Shown here piece by piece: positions 6,666 to 7,137 of a stretch of DNA of 7,137 bases. The notes beneath the pieces are model-generated. The model saw only the letters and a list, made by a program, of their open reading frames with translations. It was not told the DNA's origin and searched no databases. The translations under genes and the position numbers were made by a program. The stretch lies in NCBI GenBank assembly GCA_038236965.1, contig JBBRZF010000174.1, positions 1-7,137 on the forward strand, written 5' to 3'. Numbering within the stretch: the stretch's first letter is position 1; each line of letters begins with the position of its first letter. The stretch is from JBBRZF01 sp038236965. Lineage in GTDB: Bacteria; Acidobacteriota; Terriglobia; Terriglobales; Acidobacteriaceae.

Positions 6666-6704
6666 ATCAATATTTTGCGGGTTGTTTGTCTGTAAAATAT
6701 TGAT
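6666..6704 (+). repeat. Inverted repeat forming a long RNA hairpin in the operon 3' region
   Basis: ATCAATATTTT (6666-6676) and AAAATATTGAT (6694-6704) are perfect 11-bp inverted repeats. In plus-strand RNA the stem continues inward for six more pairs (two G-C and four G-U) to a 5-nt loop at 6683-6687. The wobble pairs exist only in the plus-strand transcript, so an RNA role is favoured. No U-run follows, so it is not a standard terminator. Confidence 0.7.
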
Positions 6705-6755
6705 TGTAATGGCTTTAGATATCAAATTATTGAAAACAAAGAATTTACGATAAAG

Positions 6756-6798
6756 CAGTTGCCAGTTGCCAGATTGCCAGTTGTCAGTTGCCAGTTTG
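6756..6798. repeat. Six-copy heptamer tandem repeat (CAGTTGC)
   Basis: Consecutive units are CAGTTGC, CAGTTGC, CAGATTGC, CAGTTGT, CAGTTGC and CAGTTTG. The third has one extra base and the last is degenerate. This is a short imperfect microsatellite-like array of unknown role; similar arrays occur in intergenic DNA of several soil bacteria (from memory). Confidence 0.85.
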
Positions 6799-6799
6799 A

Positions 6800-6843
6800 A
6801 AATCAAAACCAAAACGTGAAAGGCCGCGCTGTGAGCGCGGCCT
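6800..6843 (-). terminator. Hairpin oriented as a leftward terminator
   Basis: AGGCCGCGCT (6821-6830) and AGCGCGGCCT (6834-6843) form a perfect 10-bp GC-rich stem with a GTG loop. Read on the minus strand it is followed by TTCACGTTTTGGTTTTGATTTT (6801-6820 plus neighbours), a broken T-rich tail. The plus-strand flank is not T-rich. It would end a leftward transcript coming from beyond 7137, for which no gene is visible here. Confidence 0.45.
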
Positions 6844-7000
6844 CTGATGTCTATATCTAGTATGACACATTGGAGGGGTTCAACTGGACATGGTGAGCGG
6901 AACTATATTCTGTTTGTTTTTAGGTAGTTGGGAGTTTTGAGAGGGGTTTCGGGGCTTGACAAGATTTTTGGGAAACCGGAAACCAAAGTTAAAAGAGTGA

Positions 7001-7029
7001 ACCACGAAGGGCACAAAGGGGCACAAGGG
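7001..7029. repeat. Short tandem repeat of CACGAAGGG-like units
   Basis: Three degenerate 8-10-nt units in a row: CACGAAGGG, CACAAAGGGG and CACAAGGG. On the minus strand they translate to the low-complexity PLCPFVPFVV type string that often appears in spurious gene calls. Related arrays are, from memory, widespread between genes in Acidobacteriota and Verrucomicrobiota. Confidence 0.7.
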
Positions 7030-7109
7030 TTCACGGGCTGCCATCAAATCGCTGAGAGGCAGAGTGATATACCACACTCGCCAGCGTGATTAAAGTCACT
7101 CGCTCGTCC

Positions 7110-7122
7110 GGGGGGGGGGGGG
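7110..7122. repeat. G13 homopolymer near the right edge
   Basis: Thirteen consecutive G residues, 15 bases before the window ends. No gene start is visible close to it, so any effect on a neighbour outside the window cannot be judged. Confidence 0.9.
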
Positions 7123-7137
7123 TACATTATATTTTGG

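Larger units (their letters stand above)
6623..7137. other. Intergenic region after the B12 operon, no credible gene
   Basis: About 515 nt rich in short repeats and hairpins, AT-rich at 6639-6760. Small open frames on the minus strand (for example within 6552-6812 and 6880-7077) are made of translated repeats and run over structured elements, with no ribosome binding site I could find. I saw no tRNA or insertion-sequence end. Confidence 0.6.

Noticed and set aside
6957..6962. TTGACA, a perfect -35 hexamer on the plus strand
   Set aside because: No -10-like hexamer lies 16-18 nt downstream and no gene follows within the window.
6880..7077. A 65-aa minus-strand open frame
   Set aside because: The middle of the protein is a translated tandem repeat and no ribosome binding site is evident. 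This is a typical spurious call.

Overview
The window is moderately GC-rich bacterial DNA with two blocks transcribed in opposite directions. No taxonomic marker is present. The envelope-spanning vitamin B12 importer suggests a Gram-negative. The intergenic tandem repeats (CAGTTGC heptamers, and CACGAAGGG-like units) resemble those I recall from Acidobacteriota and Verrucomicrobiota. That assignment is inference with low to moderate confidence.

Left block (1-2493, minus strand): nitrogen assimilation. From right to left it holds a 63-aa protein with one CXXC motif and no recognised function (2302-2493), a complete hexameric-type glutamate dehydrogenase gdhA (762-2159) closed by a clear intrinsic terminator (676-707), and the first 171 codons of an Amt-family ammonium transporter. 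The transporter starts at a GTG (513-515) behind a good ribosome binding site and runs off the left edge. Amt brings in ammonium and GdhA fixes it onto 2-oxoglutarate. The terminator and the 246-nt gap suggest separate transcription units.

Middle (2494-3141): a divergent, non-coding region. Its right part carries a textbook cobalamin riboswitch on the plus strand (about 2838-3013), with a plausible sigma-70 promoter just upstream (2801-2829). The 128-nt leader after the aptamer offers alternative pairings around the ribosome binding site and start codon of the next gene.

Right block (3142-6622, plus strand): a B12 acquisition operon. It encodes a PduO-type cob(I)alamin adenosyltransferase, a periplasmic B12-binding protein (BtuF-like), a FecCD-family permease (BtuC-like) and an ABC ATPase (BtuD-like). 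The last three genes are joined by ATGA stop/start overlaps. The operon pairs import with conversion to adenosylcobalamin, under control of the end product. No outer-membrane receptor is in the window. An 11-G homopolymer sits exactly at the btuF/btuC junction and could change how the two genes are translated.

Right end (6623-7137): about 515 nt without a credible gene. It holds a probable terminator, a long plus-strand RNA hairpin, two short tandem repeats, a perfect 10-bp hairpin oriented as a leftward terminator, and a G13 tract near the edge. I found no mobile element, CRISPR array or tRNA. The window is mostly ordinary metabolism; the points of interest are regulatory.
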